A stretch of DNA of 64,000 nt from Lachnospiraceae bacterium AC3007 (GTDB lineage Bacteria; Bacillota; Clostridia; Lachnospirales; Lachnospiraceae): assembly GCA_000621405.1 (NCBI GenBank), contig KK211271.1, positions 62,001-126,000 on the forward strand, given 5' to 3'. Each line of letters opens with the position of its first letter. Positions within the stretch are counted from its first letter, which is position 1. Below, one piece after another: positions 9,201-16,224 of the stretch. The notes beneath the pieces are model-generated. The model saw nothing but the letters and a program-made list of their open reading frames with translations. It was not told the DNA's origin and did no database searches. A program made the position numbers and the translations under genes.

Positions 9201-9866
9201 GAGTCTCTCCTTCTTCTCAAGGTAGATCTTCGCATCCTCAGACTGCTTCTCAAGAGGACCTATCCTTCCTTCCACCTCGGAGAGTATGTCTGTGAGGCGG
9301 AGAAGGTTCTGCTTTTCGCTCTCGAGCTTCTTGACGGCAGTATCCTTGCGCTTTCTGAATTTGACTATCCCGCAGGCTTCATCAAAGAGCTCTCTTCTCT
9401 CCTCGGGCTTGCCCGAGAGGATCTGGTCTATCTTGCCCTGTCCTATGATGGAATAACCGTCCTGACCTATACCGGTATCATAGAAAAGCTCATGTATATC
9501 ACGGAGTCTTACGGGATTGCCGTTGATCAGATAATCGGATTCGCCGGATCTGTATACTCTTCTGGTAACGGATACCTCATCATAGTCCGTGGAGAGAACA
9601 TGGTCCGAATTGTCCATGGTGATCGTGACATAGGCGTAGCCCATGGGTTTGCGGATCTCTGTGCCGGAGAAGATGACGTCCTGCATGGAAGAGCCGCGAA
9701 GCTGCCTTGCGCTCTGCTCTCCCAAAACCCACCTTACGGCATCGGAGACATTACTCTTGCCGGAGCCGTTCGGCCCGACAATGCCCGTTATGCCATATTT
9801 GAAATCCAGCTTTATCTTATCCGCGAATGATTTGAATCCGTGGATCTCTATACTCTTAAGATACAT
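6285..9866 (-). CDS. smc: Chromosome segregation ATPase SMC
   Basis: About 1193 residues from the ATG at 9866, just downstream of a GGAGA site; an upstream in-frame ATG at 9905 would lie deep in rnc. Walker A GPNGSGKSN is near residue 32, followed by two long coiled coils flanking a hinge (GICGVVADLIKVDHQYETA, roughly 515-670). The C-terminal head has the signature LSGGEKALTAIALLF and Walker B CLLDEIEAALDEAN. SMC dimers with ScpAB organise and segregate the chromosome. It overlaps the rnc stop by 11 bases. Confidence 0.97.
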   Translation of the reverse strand: MYLKSIEIHGFKSFADKIKLDFKYGITGIVGPNGSGKSNVSDAVRWVLGEQSARQLRGSSMQDVIFSGTEIRKPMGYAYVTITMDNSDHVLSTDYDEVSVTRRVYRSGESDYLINGNPVRLRDIHELFYDTGIGQDGYSIIGQGKIDQILSGKPEERRELFDEACGIVKFRKRKDTAVKKLESEKQNLLRLTDILSEVEGRIGPLEKQSEDAKIYLEKKERLKKLDVNIFLAESERYEGLMKELDGKYDALMNDIQGVTDELDASHSKYEEAGEKISELDTRIEEMRQEISDSNLKRGQIDSQIKVLTEQINSLNTTTEHFKGRSGDIKKSLETYGSELEKLNETKKELGGKVEGLDEEAGGKNKELASYDSRIEEASAELEAKKQLVLDTIDGRGVLKGEKEKLSTLLSQAEIRKAELASRLLKAKTSEAEAKDAINAMKQEMETIQKSIRELDTVREEKEKELEQINSDIDEATESDRQLERTYTEEKTRLESLKNIAERYEGYGNAVRYVMERKKDKSSGICGVVADLIKVDHQYETAIETALGANIQNVVVEDDASAKKLIAMLKENKAGRVTFLPLNTIQERDFKAKDAVNEKGVIGMADTLVKMNKKYDMVAKNLLGNFIVVDNIDNALALARKYRFTLRVVTLSGESLNPGGSMAGGSFRNQSNLLGRGREIDELTEDLKQKLADRDKVLQKIEELRDKKSEIRNALQEITDKMQEESLHLNTANMNLNLAEEKRNENRSGSDGISSEVSDLETEIVSIKNSQKENEEAIQNSEKTEKEADEEAAKLEELVKTLTEESMTLRKEVGEYDVKLTRYKEQLGYTDENIRRIEGEVKRLEGELSTIQDNIASNEEEVNSKKEAIKNFEEALLGAGDYDSEKQGELKRLIESRDEATKEQKKLYEDRDAINERKAGLERERIRLENQKEKLGENTESRIKYMWEEYNLTLVASRELKDDTLGELPQMRQESMKLKSEIRNLGDVNVGAIEEYRELSERYSFLTGQRDDIVKAEEDLNKIIAELTDSMRKQFMERFTEINKQFDIVFGEMFGGGHGNLTLTDDEDVLEAGINIIAHPPGKKLQNMMQLSGGEKALTAIALLFAIQNMKPSPFCLLDEIEAALDEANVDRFASYLSKLTEHTQFIVITHRRGTMTKCDRLYGITMQEKGVSTQVAVNLEDSEWDESGDKKGD

Positions 9867-10551
9867 CCTTTGTCTCCAGTTTCTGTAATGCATCATACGC
9901 GGCAAGCTGCGCCGCGCTCTTCTTCGAACTTGCCTGTGCCCGTGATACTTCCTTACCGTTGATCACGCATGCCATGACAAATCTCCTGTCATGCTGCGGT
10001 CCGGATTCTTCCGCAAGCACATATTCCAGCTTCCAGTTCCTGGCCTGGGCTATATTCTGAAGCTGTGTCTTTGAATCATGGAAGAGAGCCTTGTGCTCTA
10101 TGTCGTTAAGTACAAAGGTCCTGATGAACTTCCCTGCTTCTTCTATGCCTGCCTCAAGGTATATCGCGCCTATCAGAGCCTCAAAGACATCAGATACTAT
10201 GGAAGGTTTGTGTCTGCTGTCCTGCTGATCCTCGCCGCGCCCGAGTCTGATATAATCGGACAGACCTATCTCTCCCGCGCAGTTTGCAAGCGACATCTCA
10301 CAGACGACAGATGCGCGAAGCTTCGTCATGTCCCCTTCTCTCATCCCGGGGTTCTCATGATAGATGAAATCCGAGGATACGAGCTCCAGTACGGCATCAC
10401 CCAGGAATTCCAGTCTTTCATAATCCCTTCCCTGTCCCGCTTCATTTCTGAATGAGGAATGGGTCAGCGCCTGCAGCAGCAGATCCTTGTCCGAAAACTC
10501 ATATCCTATGCTCTTTTCAAGCTCTTCTGTCTCTATAACACCGTTCATCAA
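9856..10551 (-). CDS. rnc: Ribonuclease III
   Basis: 231 residues. ERLEFLGDAVLEL near residue 44 is the RNase III signature with the catalytic Glu/Asp residues, and DVFEALIGAIYLEAG near 120 is the second catalytic segment. A C-terminal double-stranded RNA-binding domain (from about 158, TQLQNIAQARNWKLEY to KKSAAQLAAYDAL) completes the family layout. It processes rRNA precursors and other duplex RNA. It lies between acpP and smc as in many Firmicutes. The start may be the first or second of two adjacent Met codons. Confidence 0.97.
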   Translation of the reverse strand: MMNGVIETEELEKSIGYEFSDKDLLLQALTHSSFRNEAGQGRDYERLEFLGDAVLELVSSDFIYHENPGMREGDMTKLRASVVCEMSLANCAGEIGLSDYIRLGRGEDQQDSRHKPSIVSDVFEALIGAIYLEAGIEEAGKFIRTFVLNDIEHKALFHDSKTQLQNIAQARNWKLEYVLAEESGPQHDRRFVMACVINGKEVSRAQASSKKSAAQLAAYDALQKLETKDVS

Positions 10552-10562
10552 GCACCACTAAA

Positions 10563-10582
10563 GAGCCGGCTGTCGCCGGCTC
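10563..10582 (-). terminator. Hairpin between acpP and rnc
   Basis: GAGCCGGC (10563-10570) pairs perfectly with GCCGGCTC (10575-10582) around a 4-base loop. On the minus strand it follows the acpP stop by about 18 bases and precedes a short TTT. It could be a partial terminator or an RNA-stabilising hairpin that raises acpP output relative to rnc. Confidence 0.6.
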
Positions 10583-10600
10583 ATCATTCGCTAATGATTA

Positions 10601-10837
10601 TCAGTTCTTTTCTCTTGCAGACTTTATGAGCTCTACCGCATCTCCGACAGTCTTGATACCTTCGACTTCGTCGGTATCCACCGTAAGCTCAAACTCCTGC
10701 TCTATGCCCATGATGATCTGAAACACATCGAGTGAATCTGCCCCAAGATCATCTGTAAAAGTCGTTTCAAGTGTTACTTCATTCTGGTCTACGCTTAAGA
10801 CCTCGGCAATGATCTCTTTCAGTTTTTCAAATTCCAT
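10601..10837 (-). CDS. acpP: Acyl carrier protein
   Basis: 78 residues, acidic, four-helix fold. The DSL motif (GADSLDVFQ) near residue 35 carries the serine that receives 4'-phosphopantetheine. It carries acyl intermediates in fatty acid and phospholipid synthesis, matching plsX immediately upstream (24-base gap). A GGAAGGAG ribosome site sits before the ATG. A GC-rich hairpin follows the stop. Confidence 0.97.
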   Translation of the reverse strand: MEFEKLKEIIAEVLSVDQNEVTLETTFTDDLGADSLDVFQIIMGIEQEFELTVDTDEVEGIKTVGDAVELIKSAREKN

Positions 10838-10861
10838 ACTGACTCCTTCCTAAATGTCTGA

Positions 10862-11866
10862 TCATAGATCAAGATATTGCTTTATCTTTCCGTTCACATC
10901 CTGTTCCTTAAAAGTAATGCACTGTATCACGGAATTCTTGACCTCGACTGCTTTGGCGGAGCCGTGTGTCTTGACCACGAGTCCCTTAAGACCCAAAAGC
11001 GGTGCGCCGCCATACTGCGTGGCATCGAATTCCTTCAGGCATTCTTTCAGCCTGTCCTTGATGAGCATGGCTCCGATCTTTGTCTTTGTGCTGCTCATCA
11101 TGACTTCCTTTATCTTCGATAATAAAACCTTCGCGACACCCTCATACATCTTCAGTGCCACATTGCCCGCGAAGGCATCGCATACTATCACGTCGGCTCC
11201 TCCCTGAGGGATGTCCCTGGCCTCGATGGATCCGACAAAATTGATGTCGGTACAGGCCTTCAGCAGAGGATAGGTCTCTTTTACAAGCGCATTCCCCTTC
11301 TCCTCTTCGGTACCTATATTAAGAAGAGCCACCCTGGGAACATTCACGCCCATGGCATATTTCATATAAGCCGAGCCCATCTTGGCAAACTGCACCAGAT
11401 GAGTCGGACGCGCATCCACATTGGCTCCGCAGTCCACAAGGAGCGCCACGCCCTCAAGCGTGGGTATCAAAGGAGCAAGCGGCGGCCTCTCTACCCCTCT
11501 TATCCTTCCGATAAGAAGCTGTCCGCCTGCGAGCACCGCTCCGGTACTGCCTGCGGATACAAAGGCATCGCACTTTTTATCCTTGACGAGATTCAGGGCT
11601 ACCACTATCGATGAGTCACGCTTCTTCCTGATGGCCATCACCGGAGGCTCACCCATCTCGATGATCTCCGAAGCTTCGACTATCTTCACCCTGTCGGACG
11701 GATGATCATAGGCTGCAAGTTCCTTCTCTATATCATCCTTCCTTCCGGTAAGGAATATCTTTACATTTTCATTTTCATTGACCGCCTGGACTGCGCCTTT
11801 AACTATCTCTGCGGGAGCATTATCGCCGCCCATGGCGTCTACAGCAACATTTACCATAGTACCCAT
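10862..11866 (-). CDS. plsX: Phosphate acyltransferase PlsX
   Basis: 334 residues. AVDAMGGDNAPAEIVKG at the N-terminus is the PlsX signature. SAGSTGAVLAGG near 105 and GGADVIVCDAFAGNVALK near 225 are further family blocks. It makes acyl-phosphate from acyl-ACP for phospholipid synthesis and is a peripheral membrane enzyme. It precedes acpP, rnc and smc. Two start codons are possible (11866 or 11857), neither with a strong ribosome site. A promoter with an inverted repeat over its -10 lies directly upstream. Confidence 0.96.
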   Translation of the reverse strand: MGTMVNVAVDAMGGDNAPAEIVKGAVQAVNENENVKIFLTGRKDDIEKELAAYDHPSDRVKIVEASEIIEMGEPPVMAIRKKRDSSIVVALNLVKDKKCDAFVSAGSTGAVLAGGQLLIGRIRGVERPPLAPLIPTLEGVALLVDCGANVDARPTHLVQFAKMGSAYMKYAMGVNVPRVALLNIGTEEEKGNALVKETYPLLKACTDINFVGSIEARDIPQGGADVIVCDAFAGNVALKMYEGVAKVLLSKIKEVMMSSTKTKIGAMLIKDRLKECLKEFDATQYGGAPLLGLKGLVVKTHGSAKAVEVKNSVIQCITFKEQDVNGKIKQYLDL

Positions 11867-11882
11867 CCGTTCAATATCTACA

Positions 11883-11919
11883 CTCTGACTACCTTATCAA
11901 ACGGTCAGAGAGATGTCAA
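11883..11919 (-). promoter_or_regulatory. plsX promoter with inverted repeat over the -10
   Basis: On the minus strand TTGACA (11914-11919) and TAAGGT (11891-11896) are 17 bases apart. CTCTGAC (11883-11889) and GTCAGAG (11904-11910) form a 7-bp inverted repeat with a 14-base spacer that brackets the -10 element, the usual placement for a repressor site. The sequence does not match the FapR or FabT consensus as I know them. Confidence 0.6.
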
Positions 11920-11938
11920 TAATGCCGAAAGCACCCAG

Positions 11939-11955
11939 AAAAGCCGGGATCCGGC
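11939..11955 (-). terminator. Intrinsic terminator after the small ORF
   Basis: GCCGG/CCGGC stem (11943-11955) with a 3-base loop, followed on the minus strand by TTTT (11939-11942). It lies 11 bases past the stop of the 67-residue ORF, so a transcript from that region probably ends here before the plsX promoter. Confidence 0.6.
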
Positions 11956-11965
11956 CTGTTTTCCG

Positions 11966-12169
11966 TCATTCCCCGTCCTTCTGTCTGAACTCCCCGGGCA
12001 TGTATACATGTCTCGTGGAACCGAAGCTCATGCGGTAGACCTTCTGCCATACCTTCCATATATATGCAAGGGAGATATAGGGCCTGTCGATCTTCTTCAT
12101 ATCGGCCAGGGCTGAAACCTCAAGATACAGTTCTTTTGCAAGATCCGACTCGAATCTAATCTTGTCCAT
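11966..12169 (-). CDS. Possible small protein, 67 residues, unknown
   Basis: I do not recognise this protein. It starts MDKIRFESDL, has a helical Lys/Glu/Leu N-terminal half and an aromatic, basic C-terminal half (WKVWQKVYRMSF, TRHVYMPGEF). A GAGGG ribosome site lies upstream of the ATG, and a 6-bp hairpin (12182-12208) precedes that. It occupies the position between rpmF and plsX, between a strong terminator (12221-12250) and a weaker one (11939-11955). Many Firmicutes have a DUF177 gene before rpmF instead. It could equally be the non-coding end of a small RNA. Confidence 0.45.
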   Translation of the reverse strand: MDKIRFESDLAKELYLEVSALADMKKIDRPYISLAYIWKVWQKVYRMSFGSTRHVYMPGEFRQKDGE

Positions 12170-12220
12170 ATTTACCCTCTTCTGCGACCGGATATCCCGT
12201 TATCGCAGGTCATTCAGTAT

Positions 12221-12250
12221 AAAAAAGGCTCCGGTGAAATACCGGAGCCT
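12221..12250 (-). terminator. rpmF rho-independent terminator
   Basis: AGGCTCCGGT (12226-12235) and ACCGGAGCCT (12241-12250) pair perfectly around a 5-base loop, followed on the minus strand by TTTTTT. It begins 17 bases after the rpmF stop. Confidence 0.9.
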
Positions 12251-12266
12251 GCGTTGGCTATGATCA

Positions 12267-12446
12267 TCAATCCTGAGCAAGGACTTCCTTTTTATTATAT
12301 GTGCCACAGTTCTTGCATACTCTGTGAGGAAGCATGTATTCGCCGCACTTGGGGCACTTCACGAGATTCATCGGTGCCATCTTCCAATTCGCACGTCTCT
12401 TGTCTCTGCGGCTCCTGGATGATTTATTCTTGGGACAGATTGACAT
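12267..12446 (-). CDS. rpmF: 50S ribosomal protein L32
   Basis: 59 residues, starting MSICPKNKSSRSRRDKRRA, the basic N-terminus typical of L32. Two CxxC pairs (CPKCGEYM and CKNCGTYN) form the zinc ribbon, so this is the zinc-binding (C+) version. A structural protein of the large ribosomal subunit. An AAGGAGGTG site precedes the ATG; the gene has its own consensus promoter and its own terminator, giving a monocistronic message. It is the first gene of the classical rpmF-plsX-acpP cluster. Confidence 0.95.
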   Translation of the reverse strand: MSICPKNKSSRSRRDKRRANWKMAPMNLVKCPKCGEYMLPHRVCKNCGTYNKKEVLAQD

Positions 12447-12513
12447 TTCTACACCTCCTTCACACTATACTTGAGCCTTTTTCATATATCCCTCCCGAAA
12501 AAGGCACTTGACC

Positions 12514-12542
12514 ATTATAAGTACGTATAAGGGGTTTGTCAA
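12514..12542 (-). promoter_or_regulatory. rpmF promoter, consensus sigma-A type
   Basis: On the minus strand TTGACA (12537-12542) and TATAAT (12514-12519) are separated by exactly 17 bases, a perfect housekeeping promoter. The -35 box overlaps the aspS stop codon. This fits the high expression of a ribosomal protein. Confidence 0.88.
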
Positions 12543-14332
12543 TCCCCTGTTTCCTCAGTATTTTCAGACAGTTCGAGCGCGATATGCACTTCGGACAGCT
12601 GCGACGGCTCCACCGGTGAAGGAGCGCCCATCATGAGATCCTCCGCGTTCTTGTTCATGGGGAACGGAATGATCTCCCTTATGGATTCCTCGCCTGCTAT
12701 GAGCATTATCATCCTGTCGACACCGGGAGCTATGCCGGCATGCGGAGGCGCTCCGTAACAGAAGGCATTGTACATGGCCGGGAATTTGGCCTTCACATCC
12801 TCCTCGCCGAGTCCCACTAACTTAAATGCCTCTATCATGATCTCAGGGTCATGATTTCTTACAGCACCCGAAGACAGCTCCACTCCGTTGCAGACAAGAT
12901 CATACTGATAAGCAAGTATCTTCAGCGGATCCACATTATGAAGCGCCTCTAGTCCTCCCTGCGGCATGGAGAAAGGATTATGGCAGAATTCGAGCTTACC
13001 GGACTCCTCTCCTATCTCATACATGGGGAAATCAACGATCCAGCAGAATTCATACGCTTCACGATCCATATGTCCCGGTACCGCCTGAGCTATGGTCTTG
13101 ATCAATACTCCGCCGGTCTTGAGCGCCTGTGCCCTGCTTCCGGCGCTTATGAACACCGTATCACCCGGCTTCAGCGCGAACTTTTCGATTATATCCGCCT
13201 GCTTATCGGCAAGGAACTTGGATACTCCTCCCGCAAGGGCAGCGCCGTCATCGCCGCATTTTATCCAGTAGCTCTTGCCGCCCGAGACGACCTCCGCATC
13301 CGATACGATCTTGTCTATTACCTTTCTCGAGCCCTCGAAGCCGTGCACGGTGACAGCCTTTATCACATCAGCTGTATCAAAAGGCTCAAACCCTACGCCC
13401 TTAAAGATATCCGTTGCCTCCTCAAGCTTAAGGTCTATGCGAAGATCGGGCTTATCCGTGCCGTAGGTCTCCAGGGCATCCAGATATGCTATGCGCCTGA
13501 AGGGGGCAGTGGATGCCTTCTTGTATTTTCCGTACTTTTCAAATACACCCGGGAGCACATCCTCTATGACGTCGAATACATCCTCCTGGGTCGCAAAAGC
13601 CATCTCCATATCCAGCTGGTAGAACTCTCCGGGAGAGCGGTCTGCCCTGGCATCCTCATCCCTAAAGCAGGGAGCTATCTGGAAATATCTGTCAAACCCG
13701 GACGCCATGAGTATCTGCTTGAACTGCTGGGGAGCCTGGGGGAGAGCATAAAACTTGCCCTCATGAAGTCTTGACGGTACAAGATAATCCCTTGCGCCCT
13801 CAGGTGAAGAGCAGGTCAGTATCGGCGTCGTGATCTCAAGAAAATCATGAGATGCCATGGCCGCCCTTAAGTCTGACACAACCTTCGATCTAAGCACCAT
13901 ATTATCCTTCACTGCAGGATTCCTGAGATCGAGATAACGGTACTTGAGTCTGGCATTCTCGTCCGCTTCCTTTGACCGGTTGATCTCAAACGGCAGCTCG
14001 TTGTAGCGGCATTTTCCGAGGATCAGGATATCGTTTGGAACCACCTCAATGTCTCCCGTGGGCAGATCCGGATTCTTGCTGGATCTTTCGCGCACGACTC
14101 CTGTCACCTGAAGCGTTGATTCCGTATTGACTCCCTGAAGACGCTCCATCATCTCCTCGGTCTCTATCACCACCTGTGTGACCCCGTAGAAATCCCTCAG
14201 CACCAGAAAGCCGAGATTCTTACTCACCTTTCTCATATTTTCGTAGAAGCCCGCAAGCACTACCTCCCTGCCTGCGTCCTCTATCCTTAAGCCTCCGCAG
14301 GTATCAGTCCTTGACTGTCTGATCTTTTGCAT
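12539..14332 (-). CDS. aspS: Aspartyl-tRNA synthetase
   Basis: 597 residues. N-terminal OB-fold anticodon-binding domain (about 15-110). Class II motif 2 appears as FRDEDARADRSPGEFYQLD near 220, the GAD insertion domain follows, and motif 3 as GIAPGVDRMIML near 530. Charges tRNA-Asp. The ATG at 14332 is preferred because GGAG lies 7 bases upstream; a GTG at 14338 in the same frame is too close to it. It overlaps the end of the CNNM gene, so translation is coupled. Whether it is discriminating (Asp only) cannot be judged by eye. Confidence 0.96.
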   Translation of the reverse strand: MQKIRQSRTDTCGGLRIEDAGREVVLAGFYENMRKVSKNLGFLVLRDFYGVTQVVIETEEMMERLQGVNTESTLQVTGVVRERSSKNPDLPTGDIEVVPNDILILGKCRYNELPFEINRSKEADENARLKYRYLDLRNPAVKDNMVLRSKVVSDLRAAMASHDFLEITTPILTCSSPEGARDYLVPSRLHEGKFYALPQAPQQFKQILMASGFDRYFQIAPCFRDEDARADRSPGEFYQLDMEMAFATQEDVFDVIEDVLPGVFEKYGKYKKASTAPFRRIAYLDALETYGTDKPDLRIDLKLEEATDIFKGVGFEPFDTADVIKAVTVHGFEGSRKVIDKIVSDAEVVSGGKSYWIKCGDDGAALAGGVSKFLADKQADIIEKFALKPGDTVFISAGSRAQALKTGGVLIKTIAQAVPGHMDREAYEFCWIVDFPMYEIGEESGKLEFCHNPFSMPQGGLEALHNVDPLKILAYQYDLVCNGVELSSGAVRNHDPEIMIEAFKLVGLGEEDVKAKFPAMYNAFCYGAPPHAGIAPGVDRMIMLIAGEESIREIIPFPMNKNAEDLMMGAPSPVEPSQLSEVHIALELSENTEETGD

Positions 14333-15581
14333 CTTCACTCTCCTTTTTACTCTCTGTAAGTATCATCCTTACTTTATCTATCCTGTTCTTGGCTCCCTCC
14401 ACTATCTCGAAGGATATACCGTCATCATTCACGAAGGTCTCTCCCGTCTGGGGTATGCTGTCGCTCATCCCTATGATATAGCCTCCGACCGTATCATAAT
14501 CATCGGAGGACAGAGATGTGCCGAGCTCATCGTTAAGGTCGTCAAGCTTGACGGAAGCCTCCACCAGATATTCCCGCTCCGATACCTCCTCGATAAGGCT
14601 GTCTTCATCGGCATCGTATTCGTCCCTTATCTCTCCGACTATCTCCTCGATGAGATCCTCCATTGTGACCACGCCCTCAGCCGCGCCGTATTCATTGAGG
14701 ACGATGGCCATGGGCACGGATTCCTCCTGCATCTCGAGAAGGAGCTCCGCTGTCCTCTTCGTCTCAAAGGTATAATATGCATCTCTCATGATGTCGGTCG
14801 TCCTGAAATGCTCTCTGTCGGCAGTCAGCAGGAAGTCCTTCATGTTCATGACACCTATGATATTGTCTCTGTCATTCTTATATACGGGTATCCTGGTGTA
14901 CCGCTCTTCATTGAACATGGCCCATACTTCATCGTAGGTCGCGTCTATATCTGCTTCGACCACATCTATCCTCGGAGTCATGATATCCTTCGCCTTTGCG
15001 TCACCGAAGTCCACCACGTTATTGATCATCTGCTTCTCTTCGGTCTCTATGACTCCGTCCTCGTGGCTCACGTCCACGATCGTCCTCAGATCCCCCTCAG
15101 TCATGATGCTCTGGGAATCACTCATATCTATGCCAAACAACATGAGAAAGCCCCTGCAGATCAGGTTTACCAAAAAGATCAGCGGAGTCAGCAGGATCAT
15201 AAGGGCATATATTATGCGGGAGTAAAATAAAGCCAGTCCGTCTGACTTGACCGCTGCCGCGTTCTTCGGCGTGATCTCCCCGAAGACAAGGATCACGAGA
15301 GTGAGCAGCAGCGTCATGATACCGACATTAAAGCCTATAGACATTGCTATGGTCGCAGCGAGCGCGGATGCCGCAATGTTCACTATATTATTGCCTATGA
15401 GGATGGCTGAGAGCATCTTCGGCTTGTCGTCGGTCATCTTAAGAAGCAGAGCCGCCGCACGGCTGCCCTGATCGGCCTTCTCTCTCATCCTTATCTTATT
15501 AAAGGTAGTGAGTGCTGTCTCCGCGGCAGAAAAGAATGCAGAGAAGATGATGAGCAATATGAGTTCGATCCATTTTTCCAT
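14304..15581 (-). CDS. CNNM/CorC-type transporter with CBS domains (hemolysin family)
   Basis: 425 residues. N-terminal DUF21/CNNM membrane domain with FSAAETALTTFNK near 15-25 and FGEITPKNAA near 100, both family signatures. A CBS pair follows (DIMTPRIDVVEADID near 200; VVTMEDLIEEIVGEI near 315) and then a C-terminal CorC_HlyC domain. Relatives such as MpfA export magnesium; the older haemolysin name is misleading. Stop of the thiE-like gene abuts its start and its own end overlaps aspS. Confidence 0.92.
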   Translation of the reverse strand: MEKWIELILLIIFSAFFSAAETALTTFNKIRMREKADQGSRAAALLLKMTDDKPKMLSAILIGNNIVNIAASALAATIAMSIGFNVGIMTLLLTLVILVFGEITPKNAAAVKSDGLALFYSRIIYALMILLTPLIFLVNLICRGFLMLFGIDMSDSQSIMTEGDLRTIVDVSHEDGVIETEEKQMINNVVDFGDAKAKDIMTPRIDVVEADIDATYDEVWAMFNEERYTRIPVYKNDRDNIIGVMNMKDFLLTADREHFRTTDIMRDAYYTFETKRTAELLLEMQEESVPMAIVLNEYGAAEGVVTMEDLIEEIVGEIRDEYDADEDSLIEEVSEREYLVEASVKLDDLNDELGTSLSSDDYDTVGGYIIGMSDSIPQTGETFVNDDGISFEIVEGAKNRIDKVRMILTESKKESEDAKDQTVKD

Positions 15582-16220
15582 CTACAGGATCTCCCTCGAT
15601 ATCCGCCTCAAAGACGAGGCAGCATTCAATATGTCGGTCTGACCGAATATCCCGGTGGCGGCTCCTATGCCGGATATGCCGGTACCCCTTAAGAAATTGA
15701 TATCCGTATCGGCCAGTCCGCCGTATGCTATCACCGGTATATCCACTGCGGCGCAGACAGCCTCGAGCTCATCTATCGTGATGCAGTCCGAATGCTCACC
15801 GTCATGCCCCACGCTTACAGGGCCGCACATCAGAAACCACGCTCCGCCGTCCATGGCTTTTCTCGCTTCATCGGGCTTAGAGACCAGTACACCTATGCTC
15901 CTGTCGCTTCCGAGTGTGGAGCGTATCCTTCCCGGGTCGAATTCCTCAAAGGCTACGATTATCCCGTCCGCATCAACGGAATCCGCTATATCCACATGTC
16001 TCATCATCACAAACGGAATATCATGCATGCCGCAGAGGATCTTGAGCCTGACCGCTTCCTTCATGAGGGCGTCATGAGACAGAGTAGGCTCATTGAGCAC
16101 GACCATGGTGGCTCCGCCTTCTATGGCGTCTTCCACAGCGTCTCTTAATGTCATATCCACTCTCATGCTGGCAAGATCTGTCACTGCCACTAATCCCAGA
16201 TCTCTGTTCAGTAATGCCAT
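15582..16220 (-). CDS. Thiamine phosphate synthase-like protein (degenerate)
   Basis: 212 residues with a TIM-barrel pattern like ThiE/TenI: LVAVTDL at the start, ATMVVLNEP at the first catalytic strand, IPVIAYGGL near 165 and GISGIGAATGIF near 185. The canonical QLREK motif is replaced by VVLNEP and the HLGQ-D region by DGIIVAFEE, so classical thiamine phosphate synthase activity is doubtful. ThiE couples HMP-PP and HET-P in thiamine synthesis. No thiamine genes or TPP riboswitch are nearby. It sits 5 bases after hisS and directly before the CNNM gene. Confidence 0.72.
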   Translation of the reverse strand: MALLNRDLGLVAVTDLASMRVDMTLRDAVEDAIEGGATMVVLNEPTLSHDALMKEAVRLKILCGMHDIPFVMMRHVDIADSVDADGIIVAFEEFDPGRIRSTLGSDRSIGVLVSKPDEARKAMDGGAWFLMCGPVSVGHDGEHSDCITIDELEAVCAAVDIPVIAYGGLADTDINFLRGTGISGIGAATGIFGQTDILNAASSLRRISREIL

Positions 16221-16224
16221 ATCC

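Noticed and set aside
9069-9830. 253-residue plus-strand frame inside smc
   Set aside because: Runs antisense to the conserved SMC head and coiled coil; no ribosome site or domain.
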